Origin: Candidatus Hebobacterum abditum
GTDB lineage: Bacteria > Armatimonadota > Hebobacteria > Hebobacterales > Hebobacteraceae
NCBI GenBank assembly: GCA_029821875.1
Contig: JALGXW010000005.1
Span: forward strand, 1 to 64,000
Direction of reading: 5' to 3'
Length of the DNA stretch: 64,000 nucleotides
Below the pieces are notes generated by a model, which was given only the letters and a program-made list of their open reading frames with translations, had not been told where the DNA came from and did no database searches. Of the stretch, positions 8,937 through 18,221 are shown piece after piece. The stretch's first letter is position 1. Each line of letters begins with the position of its first letter. A program made the position numbers and the translations under genes.

Positions 8937-10139
8937 CTACTTGATCGCGCCCACTAACTCCGCGGGCTCAACCTTCTTGGATGCCTGGATCAGCGTGCGC
9001 GCCTCCTCCACCTTGTCCCAGACATTGCACAGCATGACGCCACGCACGGTGTCGCCCGAGAGGTAGTAGAGCACACCGGTCTTGTGCTTCTCCTGCCAGT
9101 CGGCGACCACCGTGAGCCTGCTGTCCACCTCGCCCACGGCCTCGTAGCCGAACTCGAACAGGTCGGAGAAGAAGTAGGGCATGTGGGTGTACGGCTGATC
9201 TGCCCCCGCCATGTTCTTTCCTGCCTGCTTGCCGTGGTTCAGTGCGTGGTCCCAGTGCTCGATTCTCATGCGGCCTCCCAATGCCTCGTACGGAAATGCC
9301 GCCACGTCTCCGGCGGCGAAGATGTCGGGCTCGGAAGTTCGTTGGTGCTCATCGACGACGATGCCGTTCTCAATGTCGAGTCCGGCCGCCTCCGCGAGGC
9401 GCGTCTCCGGCTCGATGCCAATCCCCACGATGGCGAAGTCGGCCTCGATCTTCTGCCCGGACTTGGTGGCAACTGCAACGCGGCCGTCGCGCTCCTCGAA
9501 CGCCACAGGCACGTCTTCGGAATGAACGGCGATCCCGCGGCTCACGTAGTCATCCTGCAGAGCCTTCCCCAGGTCGGCCGGAAGGACTCGGTCCACGAGG
9601 TACGGGCCGCCATACACCATCGTGACGCTGACTCCATTGGAATGGAGGGCGGCCGCCATCTCGGAGCCGATGAAGCCCCCGCCGACCACGATAGCGGCCT
9701 TCCCAGCAGCGGCCTGCTCTCGGATTCGCATGTAGTCGTCCAGCGTCCGGTAATGGCAGATCAGCGGCAAGTCGCCGCCGGGGACATCGAGACGGCGGGG
9801 CCGACCGCCGGTCGCGAGCAGCAACTTCTCGTAGCGGCAGGCCGCGCCGCCGGTGGTAGCGATGGTCTTGGCCTTGGCATCGAGGGCAGATGCCTCAGCG
9901 CCGAGCTGCAGGTCAACGCCTTTGCTGTCGTAGAAGTCGCGCTCGTGGAGGTGGATCTCATCCACCTGCTTCTTGCCTAGCCACAGGCTCTTGGACAGCG
10001 GCGGCCGGTCGTACGGCAATGCCTCCTCACGGCCAATAAGCAGGATTGGGCCCTCAGGATCGACCTCGCGGATGCCCTCCACGGCCGAGGCTCCCGCGAG
10101 CCCGGCGCCGACGATGACATATCGGTAGCTGTCCTGCAT
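8937..10139 (-). CDS. FAD/NAD(P)-dependent oxidoreductase (ferredoxin/rubredoxin reductase type)
   Basis: A 400-residue two-dinucleotide-binding flavoprotein. The FAD motif VGAGLAGASA is at the N-terminus, the NAD(P) motif VVGGGFIGSEMA is near residue 155 and the second FAD-contacting block IFAAGDVAAFP is near residue 270. The C-terminal domain resembles those of rubredoxin/ferredoxin-NAD(P) reductases and AIF-like proteins. The start at 10139 follows GGAGGGG; an earlier ATG at 10190 has no good site. It is the first gene of the minus-strand run into the folate genes (42-base gap). Its electron partner is not identified and no ferredoxin gene is adjacent. Confidence 0.85.
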   Translation of the reverse strand: MQDSYRYVIVGAGLAGASAVEGIREVDPEGPILLIGREEALPYDRPPLSKSLWLGKKQVDEIHLHERDFYDSKGVDLQLGAEASALDAKAKTIATTGGAACRYEKLLLATGGRPRRLDVPGGDLPLICHYRTLDDYMRIREQAAAGKAAIVVGGGFIGSEMAAALHSNGVSVTMVYGGPYLVDRVLPADLGKALQDDYVSRGIAVHSEDVPVAFEERDGRVAVATKSGQKIEADFAIVGIGIEPETRLAEAAGLDIENGIVVDEHQRTSEPDIFAAGDVAAFPYEALGGRMRIEHWDHALNHGKQAGKNMAGADQPYTHMPYFFSDLFEFGYEAVGEVDSRLTVVADWQEKHKTGVLYYLSGDTVRGVMLCNVWDKVEEARTLIQASKKVEPAELVGAIK

Positions 10140-10390
10140 CGCGTGCCCCTCCAGAGAGCGTTTGGCTGACTCGGCAAGAATGTAGGACATCGGCGGCCCA
10201 GCGCCTGTGTCGGACCCGCGACAAAGGCGAGGCGAACGCGGCCCCCGGGGTGGCCTGCCGGCGTGCTGATGGTGCTGTGCTCAGGACCCGGCGCCGATGA
10301 GGGATTCGGCGTGCTAGGGCGTATAGAGATGTCCGAGGCAGGTGCGGTGGCCGGTCTCGATCTACCTGCCCGCGGAAGGAGGCACTCGCC

Positions 10391-11860
10391 TTGGCCGATA
10401 TCATCCTCAGTCGCGAGAAGTACCGCGACAAAGTCTATGCGTGCTGGCTTGGGAAGAACATCGGGAGCACGCTGGGCGCGCCCTTCGAGGGCCACAAGTA
10501 CGTCAATGATCTGACCTTCTACGATCCCGTGCCGAGCGAACCATCGGCAAATGACGATCTGGACCTTCAACTCGTATGGCTGTGCCTGCTGGAGGAGAGA
10601 GGGACAGACCTCAGCCTGGCCGACTTCGCCGAGTACTGGCAGCGCTACCTGATGGCCTACCCGTGGGACGAGTACGGGTTCTGCGCCCGGAACTTGGAGC
10701 GCGGCCTCATGCCGCCGATGAGCGGGTGGTTTGAGAACTACTATGTCGATCAGATGGGTTCGCCGATCCGCAGCGAGCTGTGGGCGTGCATCGCGCCGGC
10801 CGATCCCCAGCGGGCGGCCGCGCTCGCCTGGATGGACGCTGTGATGGATCACGCGGGTGGGGAGGGGGTGTGGGGGGAGATGTTCTGGGCGGCTGTCGAG
10901 AGCGCCGCCTTCGTGATGGATGATCCGCAGACGCTCATCAACATCGGGTTGCACATGATCCCGCCGTCCTGCCACATCGCGCGGGTGATCCGCGAGGCGG
11001 TGTGGTGCTTCGAGAGCGGGAAGCGGTGGGCGGCGGCGCGGGAGCGTATCGAGAGGATCTACGGGCACGAGCATCCGTGCAACGCGATGCCGAACCACGG
11101 CTTCACGATACTCGGCTGGCTGTATGGGAATGACTATGGCGAGCGGCTCTGTCGGGCCGTCAACTGCGGCTATGACACGGACTGCACCGGCGCGACGCTC
11201 GGGTCGCTGCTTGGGATCATCGGCGGCACGAGCGCGATCCCGAAGAACTGGAGTGACCCCGTCGGGACCGGGATCGTGCTTCACAAGTTCACGGGCGACA
11301 TCGCGGCACCGAAAGACGTCGAGGAGTTGACCGATCGAACCGCGGCGATGGCGAACCGGTTCGCCGAGGTGGAGCGGGCGCGGGCGGCTTTCGGCGAGGA
11401 GAGCAGTCTGCCTTCGGACTTGCTGTCCTTGCTCTATCGCAACGAGGAGGCCGAGGAGGCCAGGGCGCGAGACGTGCGGTGTGCGGTCGCCCGGGATCGC
11501 GACATGGAGATCACGCTGCACTACCACGGCGGCCCGGTCTTCGAGCCGGAGATCGCGCGCAGGCTCAGCGTCAGCTGCCGCAAGACCGGCATGGCGGCGC
11601 ACGCTCGCGCACGGCTCACTGCTCCGCCTGGTTGGGGCGTCACCGAAGCCGATAAGGGGCGATTCGAGGTCACCCCGCCGAAGTTCGAGGGTGTTCAGGG
11701 AGTCGGGATAGAGGCCGAGATCGACGGCGCGGGCTACTCGGCGGAGTTCGCCGTACTCAGCCCATCGGAGGCGCGTGGGTTCCCGAGCCTCCAGAACGTA
11801 GAGCACTGCCTCGTCTGTCAGGGCCGGCAAGGCTCCTGCCTCTGCGAACGGAGTGGGTGA
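10391..11860 (+). CDS. ADP-ribosylglycohydrolase family protein
   Basis: A 489-residue protein with the metal-binding blocks of the family: ANDDLDLQL near residue 53, replacing the usual TDD start, and GYDTDCTGATLGSLLG near residue 257. It probably hydrolyses an ADP-ribosyl or related N-glycosidic bond in the cytoplasm, but many family members have unknown substrates. The C-terminal 150 residues form an extra domain beyond the catalytic fold. The start is a TTG with GGAAGGAGG about 8 bases upstream. The gene ends 8 bases from the convergent sulfatase gene. Confidence 0.85.
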   Translation: MADIILSREKYRDKVYACWLGKNIGSTLGAPFEGHKYVNDLTFYDPVPSEPSANDDLDLQLVWLCLLEERGTDLSLADFAEYWQRYLMAYPWDEYGFCARNLERGLMPPMSGWFENYYVDQMGSPIRSELWACIAPADPQRAAALAWMDAVMDHAGGEGVWGEMFWAAVESAAFVMDDPQTLINIGLHMIPPSCHIARVIREAVWCFESGKRWAAARERIERIYGHEHPCNAMPNHGFTILGWLYGNDYGERLCRAVNCGYDTDCTGATLGSLLGIIGGTSAIPKNWSDPVGTGIVLHKFTGDIAAPKDVEELTDRTAAMANRFAEVERARAAFGEESSLPSDLLSLLYRNEEAEEARARDVRCAVARDRDMEITLHYHGGPVFEPEIARRLSVSCRKTGMAAHARARLTAPPGWGVTEADKGRFEVTPPKFEGVQGVGIEAEIDGAGYSAEFAVLSPSEARGFPSLQNVEHCLVCQGRQGSCLCERSG

Positions 11861-11868
11861 GATCTGGA

Positions 11869-13281
11869 TTACGAGCCGGCGTCGGCGCGCCTGCGATCAC
11901 CGAGGGCCCGTCTCAGCCGCTCGACGATGTCCGGGCGCTTCAGGTAGAGGTCGTGGCCCTCCGCCACATCGGCCTCCATGTCGTAGAGCTGGCCCTCTGG
12001 GCCACCTTCCTCCGGCCGCGCACTTGTCGGCTCAGAGAATCCGCCTGATCCGAGTCCTTCGACTAGCTTCCAGCGCCCCTGTCGAATCGAGAACATGCCG
12101 GCAGCCGAGTGGTGCACCAACTGCCGGCGAGCAGTCTCCCTCTTCCCAGCGCCCAGGAGCGATGGGAAGAAGCTGATGCTGTCCTCGCCGGCTCCCTCGG
12201 GAAGATCCGCCTCGACCATCTCCGCGCAGGTCGCCATCAGGTCGCCAAGGCAGATGAGATCATCGCAGACGGCCCCTGCTTCGACGCGGCCCGGCCATCG
12301 GGCAACGAACGGCTCTCGGTGGCCGCCTTCCCAGATGTCGGCCTTCTGCCCGCGAAGCTCGCCGTTGGACTTATGTCCGTAGTCGCGACCGTTTGCACAG
12401 GCCAAGCGAGCGCCGTTATCGCTTGTGACGATGAGCAGCGTGTTCTCGGCGACGCCGAACTCATCGAGCTTCTCCATCACTTGTCCTGTGCACCAGTCCA
12501 GCGCACACACCATGTCACCGCGGTCGCCCGCTTGGCTTCGGCCCTCGAGGAAGTCCGGCGGCACGCACGGCCGGTGTGGCGCGGAGAGTGGAAGGTAGGC
12601 GAAGAAGGGCCGCGCGGCGGCGGCCTGCTCCTCGATGAACGCGCACGCCTTCTCGGCGAAGGTGACGTCCACGAGGTCGTCGCGCCAGCCATCGGCCATC
12701 ATGCCGCGGCGCTGCTGGTTGAGGTAGACGTCTTTCTCCCCTCGCACCGGGCCGACGCAGTGGTCGTCCTCCAGGAAGCAGTAGGGCGGCATATCGAGGG
12801 AGCCGGCGATGCCGAAGAAACAGTCGAAACCCAACTCAGTTGGCCCGCCGCCGAATGGCTCCTCGTAGTCTGCGTCGAGCCCCTCGTAGTCCCAGGCGAC
12901 CTTGTCGTCGATGTCCGATACTCTGTCCCCGGACTTGGTCCGCCAATCGAGGCCGAGGTGCCACTTGCCGAAGGCCCCGGTGGCGTAGCCGGCCTCCTTC
13001 AGGAGGGAGGCAACGGTCATCCGTCCCGGCTCCACGAGCGGCGCGCCGAATCCCGCGAGGACCCCATGGTCGAGCCACGTGCGCCAGCAGTAGCGCCCGG
13101 TCAGCACGGAGTAGCGGCTCGGCGAGCACACGGCCGAGGACGAGTGTGCGTCCGTGAAGAGCATGCCCTCCGCGGCAAGGCGGTCGATGTTGGGCGTGGG
13201 AATCCTCTCGGCCCCGTAGCAGCCGAGGTCACCGTAGCCCATGTCATCGGCCATGATGAAGACGATGTTTGGTTGTGCCAT
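11869..13281 (-). CDS. Sulfatase (formylglycine type)
   Basis: A 470-residue arylsulfatase-family enzyme that would release sulfate from an ester, probably on a carbohydrate. The metal-binding DDMGYGD is at residues 12-18, the formylglycine motif CSPSR at 52-56, GKWHLG further on, APHRP mid-protein and SDNGA in the C-terminal half. All core residues look intact. The start at 13281 puts the conserved N-terminus at residue 4; the frame extends upstream to 13440 without a signal peptide or conserved sequence. The absence of a visible signal peptide is odd for this family. Activity would need a formylglycine-generating enzyme, not encoded here. Confidence 0.9.
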   Translation of the reverse strand: MAQPNIVFIMADDMGYGDLGCYGAERIPTPNIDRLAAEGMLFTDAHSSSAVCSPSRYSVLTGRYCWRTWLDHGVLAGFGAPLVEPGRMTVASLLKEAGYATGAFGKWHLGLDWRTKSGDRVSDIDDKVAWDYEGLDADYEEPFGGGPTELGFDCFFGIAGSLDMPPYCFLEDDHCVGPVRGEKDVYLNQQRRGMMADGWRDDLVDVTFAEKACAFIEEQAAAARPFFAYLPLSAPHRPCVPPDFLEGRSQAGDRGDMVCALDWCTGQVMEKLDEFGVAENTLLIVTSDNGARLACANGRDYGHKSNGELRGQKADIWEGGHREPFVARWPGRVEAGAVCDDLICLGDLMATCAEMVEADLPEGAGEDSISFFPSLLGAGKRETARRQLVHHSAAGMFSIRQGRWKLVEGLGSGGFSEPTSARPEEGGPEGQLYDMEADVAEGHDLYLKRPDIVERLRRALGDRRRADAGS

Positions 13282-13442
13282 TGGCAACGCGCCTTCGGCG
13301 CGCCCGCAGCAAGCACCTGCTGGTGCCTCTGTAAGCCGGCGGTTGATAGCACGTCGGCTTGAAGGCTCAAGGGCCTCGTTGCTGGAATCAAACTGCTTGT
13401 TCAGGCGCTGGGGGCGGGGTAGGGAGGGAAAGGCAGGCAACT

Positions 13443-15011
13443 ATGTGTCGGCGCAGGCAAGAGCCGAGAACCAGGTTATCCGCTGGCAGAGCCATTCAAC
13501 AGCTGGTGAGGTGCATCATGGTCGCTTCGATAGCAGGCTGTAATCCCGTCCAGGCGGCGGACTACCACGTGAGTCCCCGTGGCAGTGACTCCAACCCAGG
13601 AACGGTCGGCCAGCCGTGGCAGACGATCGCGAGGGTCAACGAGGCCGATCTCGAGCCCGGCGACCGGGTGCTCTTCGAGGGCGGCGAGAGGTTCGAGGGC
13701 ACGATCACCCTCGATGCTGAAGACAGCGGCAGCGAGAGCGAGAAGGTGGAGATCGGCTCGTACGGGCAGGGACGTGCGACGATCGATGGCGGCGACGGAA
13801 GCGGCCTTGTCGCCAAGGGCTGCAGTCACCTCGCGGTCCGGAACCTGAACTTCGTGGGATCGGGGCGCAAGGGCGGGAACACGCAGGACGGCGTCTTTCT
13901 GTCGGAAGGGGAGGACCTGCTCGTCGATGAGGTGGACGTGAGCGGCTTCCAGAAGTCGGGCCTCGCGGTCGCCAGCGTCCGCAACGCCCGGATCACGCAC
14001 GTGTACGCACACGATAATGGCGCCACGGGGATCGGGTGCGGCGGAGACCCAGCGGCTCCGACCTCGGAGAATGTCTATATCGGTTACTGCGTCGCCGAGA
14101 ACAACCCGGGCGACCCCACGAATCTGGACAACCACAGCGGCAACGGCATTGTGGTGGGCTGCGTCAAGGGATGTGTGATCGAGTACTGCGAGGCCATGAA
14201 CAACGGGTGGGACATGCCCCGCAAAGGCAACGGACCGGTGGGCATCTGGGCCTGGAACGCGGACGAGGTAACGATTCAGTTCTGCATCGCGCACCACAAC
14301 AAGAGCCCGGGCTGGGACGGCGGCGGCTTCGACTTCGACGGCGGGGTGACGAACTCGGTAATGCAGTACAACCTCTCCTACGAGAATGTGGGACCGGGCT
14401 ACTTCCTGTGTCAGTATCCCACGGCATCGGCCTGGAAGAACAACGTCGTGCGCTACAACATCAGCGTCAACGACGGCATAAGGACCAACATTGGCTGCGG
14501 CATAGAGGTGATGGCCAACGACGCAGGCATGTCCGACGCCGAGGTCTACAACAACACGGTCTACAACACAAAGGGCGGCGCCGTGGGCTTTGGCGACAGG
14601 CCGGTGCCGCGGGTGCGGTTCAGGAACAACATCTTCGTGTCCGCGGAAGAGCTCATCAAGGGCGATCCCAGTCGTGCTCGCTTCGAGGGGAACTGCTACT
14701 GGTCGATCGGTGAGGCCCCCTTCTCCTCTGAAGGGCATGGCAGTCTTGAGGAGTGGGCAGAGGCCACGGGACAGGAGATGTCGGGCGGGGAGCTGCTTGG
14801 GCTTGCTCTGGATCCGCTGCTTACAGGGGCCGGCGACGAACTCAGCATCAAGCCGGAGGACCTGGCGGCCCTGGCCGCCTACCGGCTCAGCCCGGACTCC
14901 CCCTGCGTGGGAGCAGGCATCCCAATCCCGGACAACGGCGGCCGTGACTTCTGGGGCACCGAGGTTGCCGCGGACAAGAAGCCGAGCATAGGCGCCTGCC
15001 AGAAGCCGTGA
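13443..15011 (+). CDS. Secreted right-handed beta-helix protein
   Basis: About 522 residues from the ATG at 13443. Residues about 12-38 form an export signal, with a Cys at IAGCNP that could be a lipoprotein site. Residues about 40-430 are Asn/Gly-rich rungs (YNNTVYN, FRNNIFVS) of a parallel beta-helix, opening with YHVSPRGSDSNPGT as in DUF1565-type and lyase-like proteins. It ends with DPLL, then SPCVGAG and NGGRDFWG, closely resembling the protein encoded at 1-1848. It diverges from the sulfatase gene and converges on another beta-helix gene with a 24-base gap. The neighbourhood suggests extracellular glycan processing; the substrate is unknown. Confidence 0.8.
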   Translation: MCRRRQEPRTRLSAGRAIQQLVRCIMVASIAGCNPVQAADYHVSPRGSDSNPGTVGQPWQTIARVNEADLEPGDRVLFEGGERFEGTITLDAEDSGSESEKVEIGSYGQGRATIDGGDGSGLVAKGCSHLAVRNLNFVGSGRKGGNTQDGVFLSEGEDLLVDEVDVSGFQKSGLAVASVRNARITHVYAHDNGATGIGCGGDPAAPTSENVYIGYCVAENNPGDPTNLDNHSGNGIVVGCVKGCVIEYCEAMNNGWDMPRKGNGPVGIWAWNADEVTIQFCIAHHNKSPGWDGGGFDFDGGVTNSVMQYNLSYENVGPGYFLCQYPTASAWKNNVVRYNISVNDGIRTNIGCGIEVMANDAGMSDAEVYNNTVYNTKGGAVGFGDRPVPRVRFRNNIFVSAEELIKGDPSRARFEGNCYWSIGEAPFSSEGHGSLEEWAEATGQEMSGGELLGLALDPLLTGAGDELSIKPEDLAALAAYRLSPDSPCVGAGIPIPDNGGRDFWGTEVAADKKPSIGACQKP

Positions 15012-15035
15012 CCGTGCTGGCGCAACGTGGCCGGT

Positions 15036-16400
15036 TCAGCGCCCTGTGCCGTCCTCCTGGAACTCATGGGCGCCGATATCGCAGGCCTTGCCGACGGGCC
15101 GCGCTTTCCCGTCGATGTCGCTGTCCGGCGCGTCTACAGAGGACCCAATGTCGATCGCGGGGGACCTCGCCCGGAGCCGGAAGTCGCCGGTCTCGGGGCT
15201 GACGAACAGAGGATCGCCCTCCACGTGGGCCGTGCCGCGGCTCTCGTTCGCGTGGGCACGGTAGCCATCGATCAGGTTGTGGTCGACGACCACCCGCGCG
15301 GGGTCAGCATCGACGCGGATCTGCCAGTCGCGGTTTCTGCTACAGACGTTGTTCCTGATCAGTATGTCGCGCACGTCGGCGGCCTGAACGGCTATGCCGC
15401 CGCCCCAGCTATGCCCAGGCCACCCGTTGTCGTAGATGGTATTGTTGACAATCTTCACATTGTGAATCGGATGGTCGTACTCGCCGTTCCAGCCGGCCAC
15501 TGCGATTCCCGCTGAGCGGTTGCGATAGACGACATTGTTCAGGAATCGCACGCGCTGCAGCAGTCCCCCGCGCTCGGAGGCGGCCGCGAGGCCGCAGCCG
15601 GCGCAGTCGTGCACTGTGTTCCCGATCACGTCGATGTCGTGCGTATCGCTTCGCCATGCATCGACGTAGATGCCAAGTCTGCTGAGGTTATGGACGTGAT
15701 TGCCCCGGATGATCACGTAGCAGGACCCGTCCTTCGCGTCGATGCCCTCGCCACCGCGCCCTTCAGGCGCGCCGTTGTGGACGTGGTTGTCCGCCACGAG
15801 GATGTGGGTGCTGCCCGCGATGGTGATGCACTCCTGACCGCGGCCGGTGCACGCGAGCTCCACCTCGTTGCCCTCCACCACCACTTTCTCGCTGCCCCAA
15901 ATGCCGATGCCACTGCTCGCCGTGTTGTAGGTGTGGTTGCCGTCGATGAGAATCTGCCGTGAACGCACTGCCGCGATGCCTGTCAGCGGAGAGTTGACGA
16001 CTCGCAGACCGGTGACACGGATGAACTCCCGCTCATGGATGTCGAAAAGGCCTTCCCTTGTGTCCAGGTCCAAGCCATCGCCATCGATCGTGACAACATC
16101 CCCCGGGTAGGCAGCATAGGTGATGTACTTCCCGGGAGCGCCGGAGCGCTGCGGCGCAACGCGCTCCCCATAGGTGCCCGCTCTGACGTAGACAGTATCG
16201 CCCGGCCCAAGTGTCTGCGCGGCCTTCCCGATTGTGCGCCACGGCTGAGCCATGGTTCCCTGGTTCGCGTCGTCGCCCTCCAGAGCCACGACGTAGGTCG
16301 CGGCAGGTGCAGCGGCCGCAGTCGCGGCCATGGCTGCCGCCAGCAGTACGACCCTCAGCACGACCCGCGCGAGGTCCATCCATCCGCTTGTGGCTATCAT
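15036..16400 (-). CDS. Secreted right-handed beta-helix protein (NosD/lyase-like repeats)
   Basis: 454 residues from the ATG at 16400, which follows GGGAGGGA by 7 bases. Residues 8-34 are a signal peptide ending near AAAPAATYVV. The body has regular beta-helix rungs (VIGNTVHD, FLNNVVYRN, IVNNTIYDN, IRNNVCSRN). The tail, DPLFVSPETGDFRL then SPAIDIGS and DIGAHE, is the standard ending of PL6/PL9-like and related secreted beta-helix proteins. It lies tail to tail with the beta-helix gene at 13443-15011 and follows a sulfatase-like gene. It may be a polysaccharide lyase or epimerase, but no catalytic residues can be named. Confidence 0.8.
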   Translation of the reverse strand: MIATSGWMDLARVVLRVVLLAAAMAATAAAAPAATYVVALEGDDANQGTMAQPWRTIGKAAQTLGPGDTVYVRAGTYGERVAPQRSGAPGKYITYAAYPGDVVTIDGDGLDLDTREGLFDIHEREFIRVTGLRVVNSPLTGIAAVRSRQILIDGNHTYNTASSGIGIWGSEKVVVEGNEVELACTGRGQECITIAGSTHILVADNHVHNGAPEGRGGEGIDAKDGSCYVIIRGNHVHNLSRLGIYVDAWRSDTHDIDVIGNTVHDCAGCGLAAASERGGLLQRVRFLNNVVYRNRSAGIAVAGWNGEYDHPIHNVKIVNNTIYDNGWPGHSWGGGIAVQAADVRDILIRNNVCSRNRDWQIRVDADPARVVVDHNLIDGYRAHANESRGTAHVEGDPLFVSPETGDFRLRARSPAIDIGSSVDAPDSDIDGKARPVGKACDIGAHEFQEDGTGR

Positions 16401-16525
16401 GCCCGTGTCCCTCCCTTCCGCTGTCATGCAAGCGATTCCCCGCGAGCCGCCGTGCACCTCTGCAGGGCTCGGGAGGAACACGCGGGGAGAGCCAGCCCGA
16501 GGCGAGGAGGCGACAGGCGACTCCG

Positions 16526-18028
16526 CTACTTCAGATAGCCCAGGGCCCTCAGAGTGCGTTCCATCTCCTCCGTCACCTCGACCTCCTGGACTTCCGGGAG
16601 TTCGGGAGTGGGAGCGTCCGGGTCCAGGTAGTCCAGCGGCGGCGCCACCTGCGTCTCGGCGAAGGCTCGGAACGCTTCGAGCAACTCCGCTGCCCTCTCG
16701 GGCTGCTCGTCGATGGTGTTGTTCACGGCCCGGGGGTCCTTCTCGAGGTCGTACAGCGCGCGCAGCTCGCCGCCCTGGTACAGGATGAGTAGCGACCGAT
16801 GGTCTCTCATCGCGTAGCTCGGTGGCCTGCCCGCGGTTCGGCAGAAGATGTAGTCGTTGACTGCTCCGTCTTCACCTGCCACAGCAGATAGCAGCGATCG
16901 CCCTTGCACGCCATCGCTCGGATAGGGGATCTCGAGCAAGTCGAAGATGGTCGGAAGCAGGTCTATCGACTGTGTCAGCGCTGTGACCCGACCTGAGGGA
17001 GCGCCTGTCCCAGGGAACCGCATGAGCAGGGGCACGCGAGTGGTCTCGTCATAGGCGGAGATCGTGTGCCCCTTGTAGCCGTGCTCCCCGAAGGCCTCCC
17101 CGTGGTCTGAGGTCACGATGAACAACGTGTTCTCGAACAGCCCGGCCTCGCGCAGCATCTCCTCGACCTCGCCCACCGCCCAGTCCGCATACAGGAGATG
17201 GCTATCGTAACGGTTGATGAAGAGCTGCTCGGACCACGGTTTCTCCCTCTGTCTCAGCTCCTGCTCCACTTCGTCGAACGGATGCGGCGACCGCCACGCG
17301 TTCGGCGGGTCCTTCTCATAGAACTTGTAGTACATGTCCAGCGGCGTCAGGTATGGATCGTGCGGCGGGATGAAGTGAACGTAGGCGAAGAACGGCTCGG
17401 GAGCGCCTTTCCCCAGCCAAGGTTCGATCAGCTCGAGCACAGCCTCGGCCTGCCAGATGTGCGGCTTCTTCCTCCCATTGGCCATGATATGCGGCTCATA
17501 GTAGGCCTCATCGAAGTGAAGGCCCAAGCCCCAGAGCGGTGAGGCGTACTCATTCTGGCTGAACAGCACGGTATGATAGCCGGCCCGACCGAAGCCCTGC
17601 GCGAGCGTGAAGGTGGACTCGGGCAACATCCGCTCGTGATAGGCGAGGTGTGTGTCGGGATACTGCGCCGTGAACAGGGAGGCCGTGGAGGGCTTTGTCT
17701 CGACGAACTGGACGAAGTAGTTCTCGAACCGATATCCTTCGGACGCCAGTCTGTCTATATTCGGTGTGGTGTCCCTCGGATATCCGTAGTATCCCACGTG
17801 ATCGGCGCGGGCAGCATCGATGATGACCAGAACGACATTGGCACCCCGTGCAAGCGCGCGCAGGCGATCCACTTCGGTGGAACTCGGCGTGAACGGCGCC
17901 GGCGCGCCGATCCCAGGCGGCTCGGGCCCGCCGCCTTCGTCGCGCCGATCGCCGCACCCGGCGAGTCCCGCGACGAGAAGGAGGGCTAACGGGCCGAGAA
18001 ACCTGGCGAGTCGGGGAGAGCTGAGCAT
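16526..18028 (-). CDS. Sulfatase-fold lipoprotein with Thr at the nucleophile position
   Basis: A 500-residue protein with a lipoprotein signal (LAGC, Cys25), so probably membrane-anchored. The sulfatase/alkaline phosphatase fold is shown by VIIDAARADHVG near residue 70, TPNIDRLASEG near 88, SDHGEAFGEHG mid-protein and the C-terminal tail ending in LGYLK. At the position of the formylglycine Cys/Ser the sequence reads TKPST (residues 111-115), so the classical C/S-x-P-S-R motif is absent. Thr nucleophiles occur in phosphoethanolamine transferases and phosphodiesterases of this superfamily, so a phospho- rather than sulfo-substrate is possible. A good promoter lies just upstream. Confidence 0.82.
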   Translation of the reverse strand: MLSSPRLARFLGPLALLLVAGLAGCGDRRDEGGGPEPPGIGAPAPFTPSSTEVDRLRALARGANVVLVIIDAARADHVGYYGYPRDTTPNIDRLASEGYRFENYFVQFVETKPSTASLFTAQYPDTHLAYHERMLPESTFTLAQGFGRAGYHTVLFSQNEYASPLWGLGLHFDEAYYEPHIMANGRKKPHIWQAEAVLELIEPWLGKGAPEPFFAYVHFIPPHDPYLTPLDMYYKFYEKDPPNAWRSPHPFDEVEQELRQREKPWSEQLFINRYDSHLLYADWAVGEVEEMLREAGLFENTLFIVTSDHGEAFGEHGYKGHTISAYDETTRVPLLMRFPGTGAPSGRVTALTQSIDLLPTIFDLLEIPYPSDGVQGRSLLSAVAGEDGAVNDYIFCRTAGRPPSYAMRDHRSLLILYQGGELRALYDLEKDPRAVNNTIDEQPERAAELLEAFRAFAETQVAPPLDYLDPDAPTPELPEVQEVEVTEEMERTLRALGYLK

Positions 18029-18058
18029 GTCAGATGATGGACTCGGAAGACTGCAGCT

Positions 18059-18086
18059 ATTATACAGTGAGCGTTCGCTCCGTCAA
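18059..18086 (-). promoter_or_regulatory. Sigma-70-type promoter for the sulfatase-fold gene
   Basis: On the minus strand TTGACG (18081-18086) and TATAAT (18059-18064) are 16 bases apart. Transcription would start near 18052, giving a leader of about 24 bases before the ATG at 18028. This is one of the closest consensus matches in the window. Confidence 0.7.
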
Positions 18087-18221
18087 ATGCGCGAGAGGCC
18101 GGGGAACAGATGATTGGAGTCCGGGCGCGGCATCCGCGGGGCCCTGGCTGGAACGGCTGGCTCCTGGGCCGACACACGGTCCGCAGGCCAGGGGTCGAGC
18201 CATGCCTCTCGGGCTGATACG

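Noticed and set aside
9977-11830. A 617-residue minus-strand frame opposite the ADP-ribosylglycohydrolase gene
   Set aside because: It runs antisense to a recognisable gene and its end overlaps the FAD oxidoreductase in another frame; its composition is that of an antiframe.
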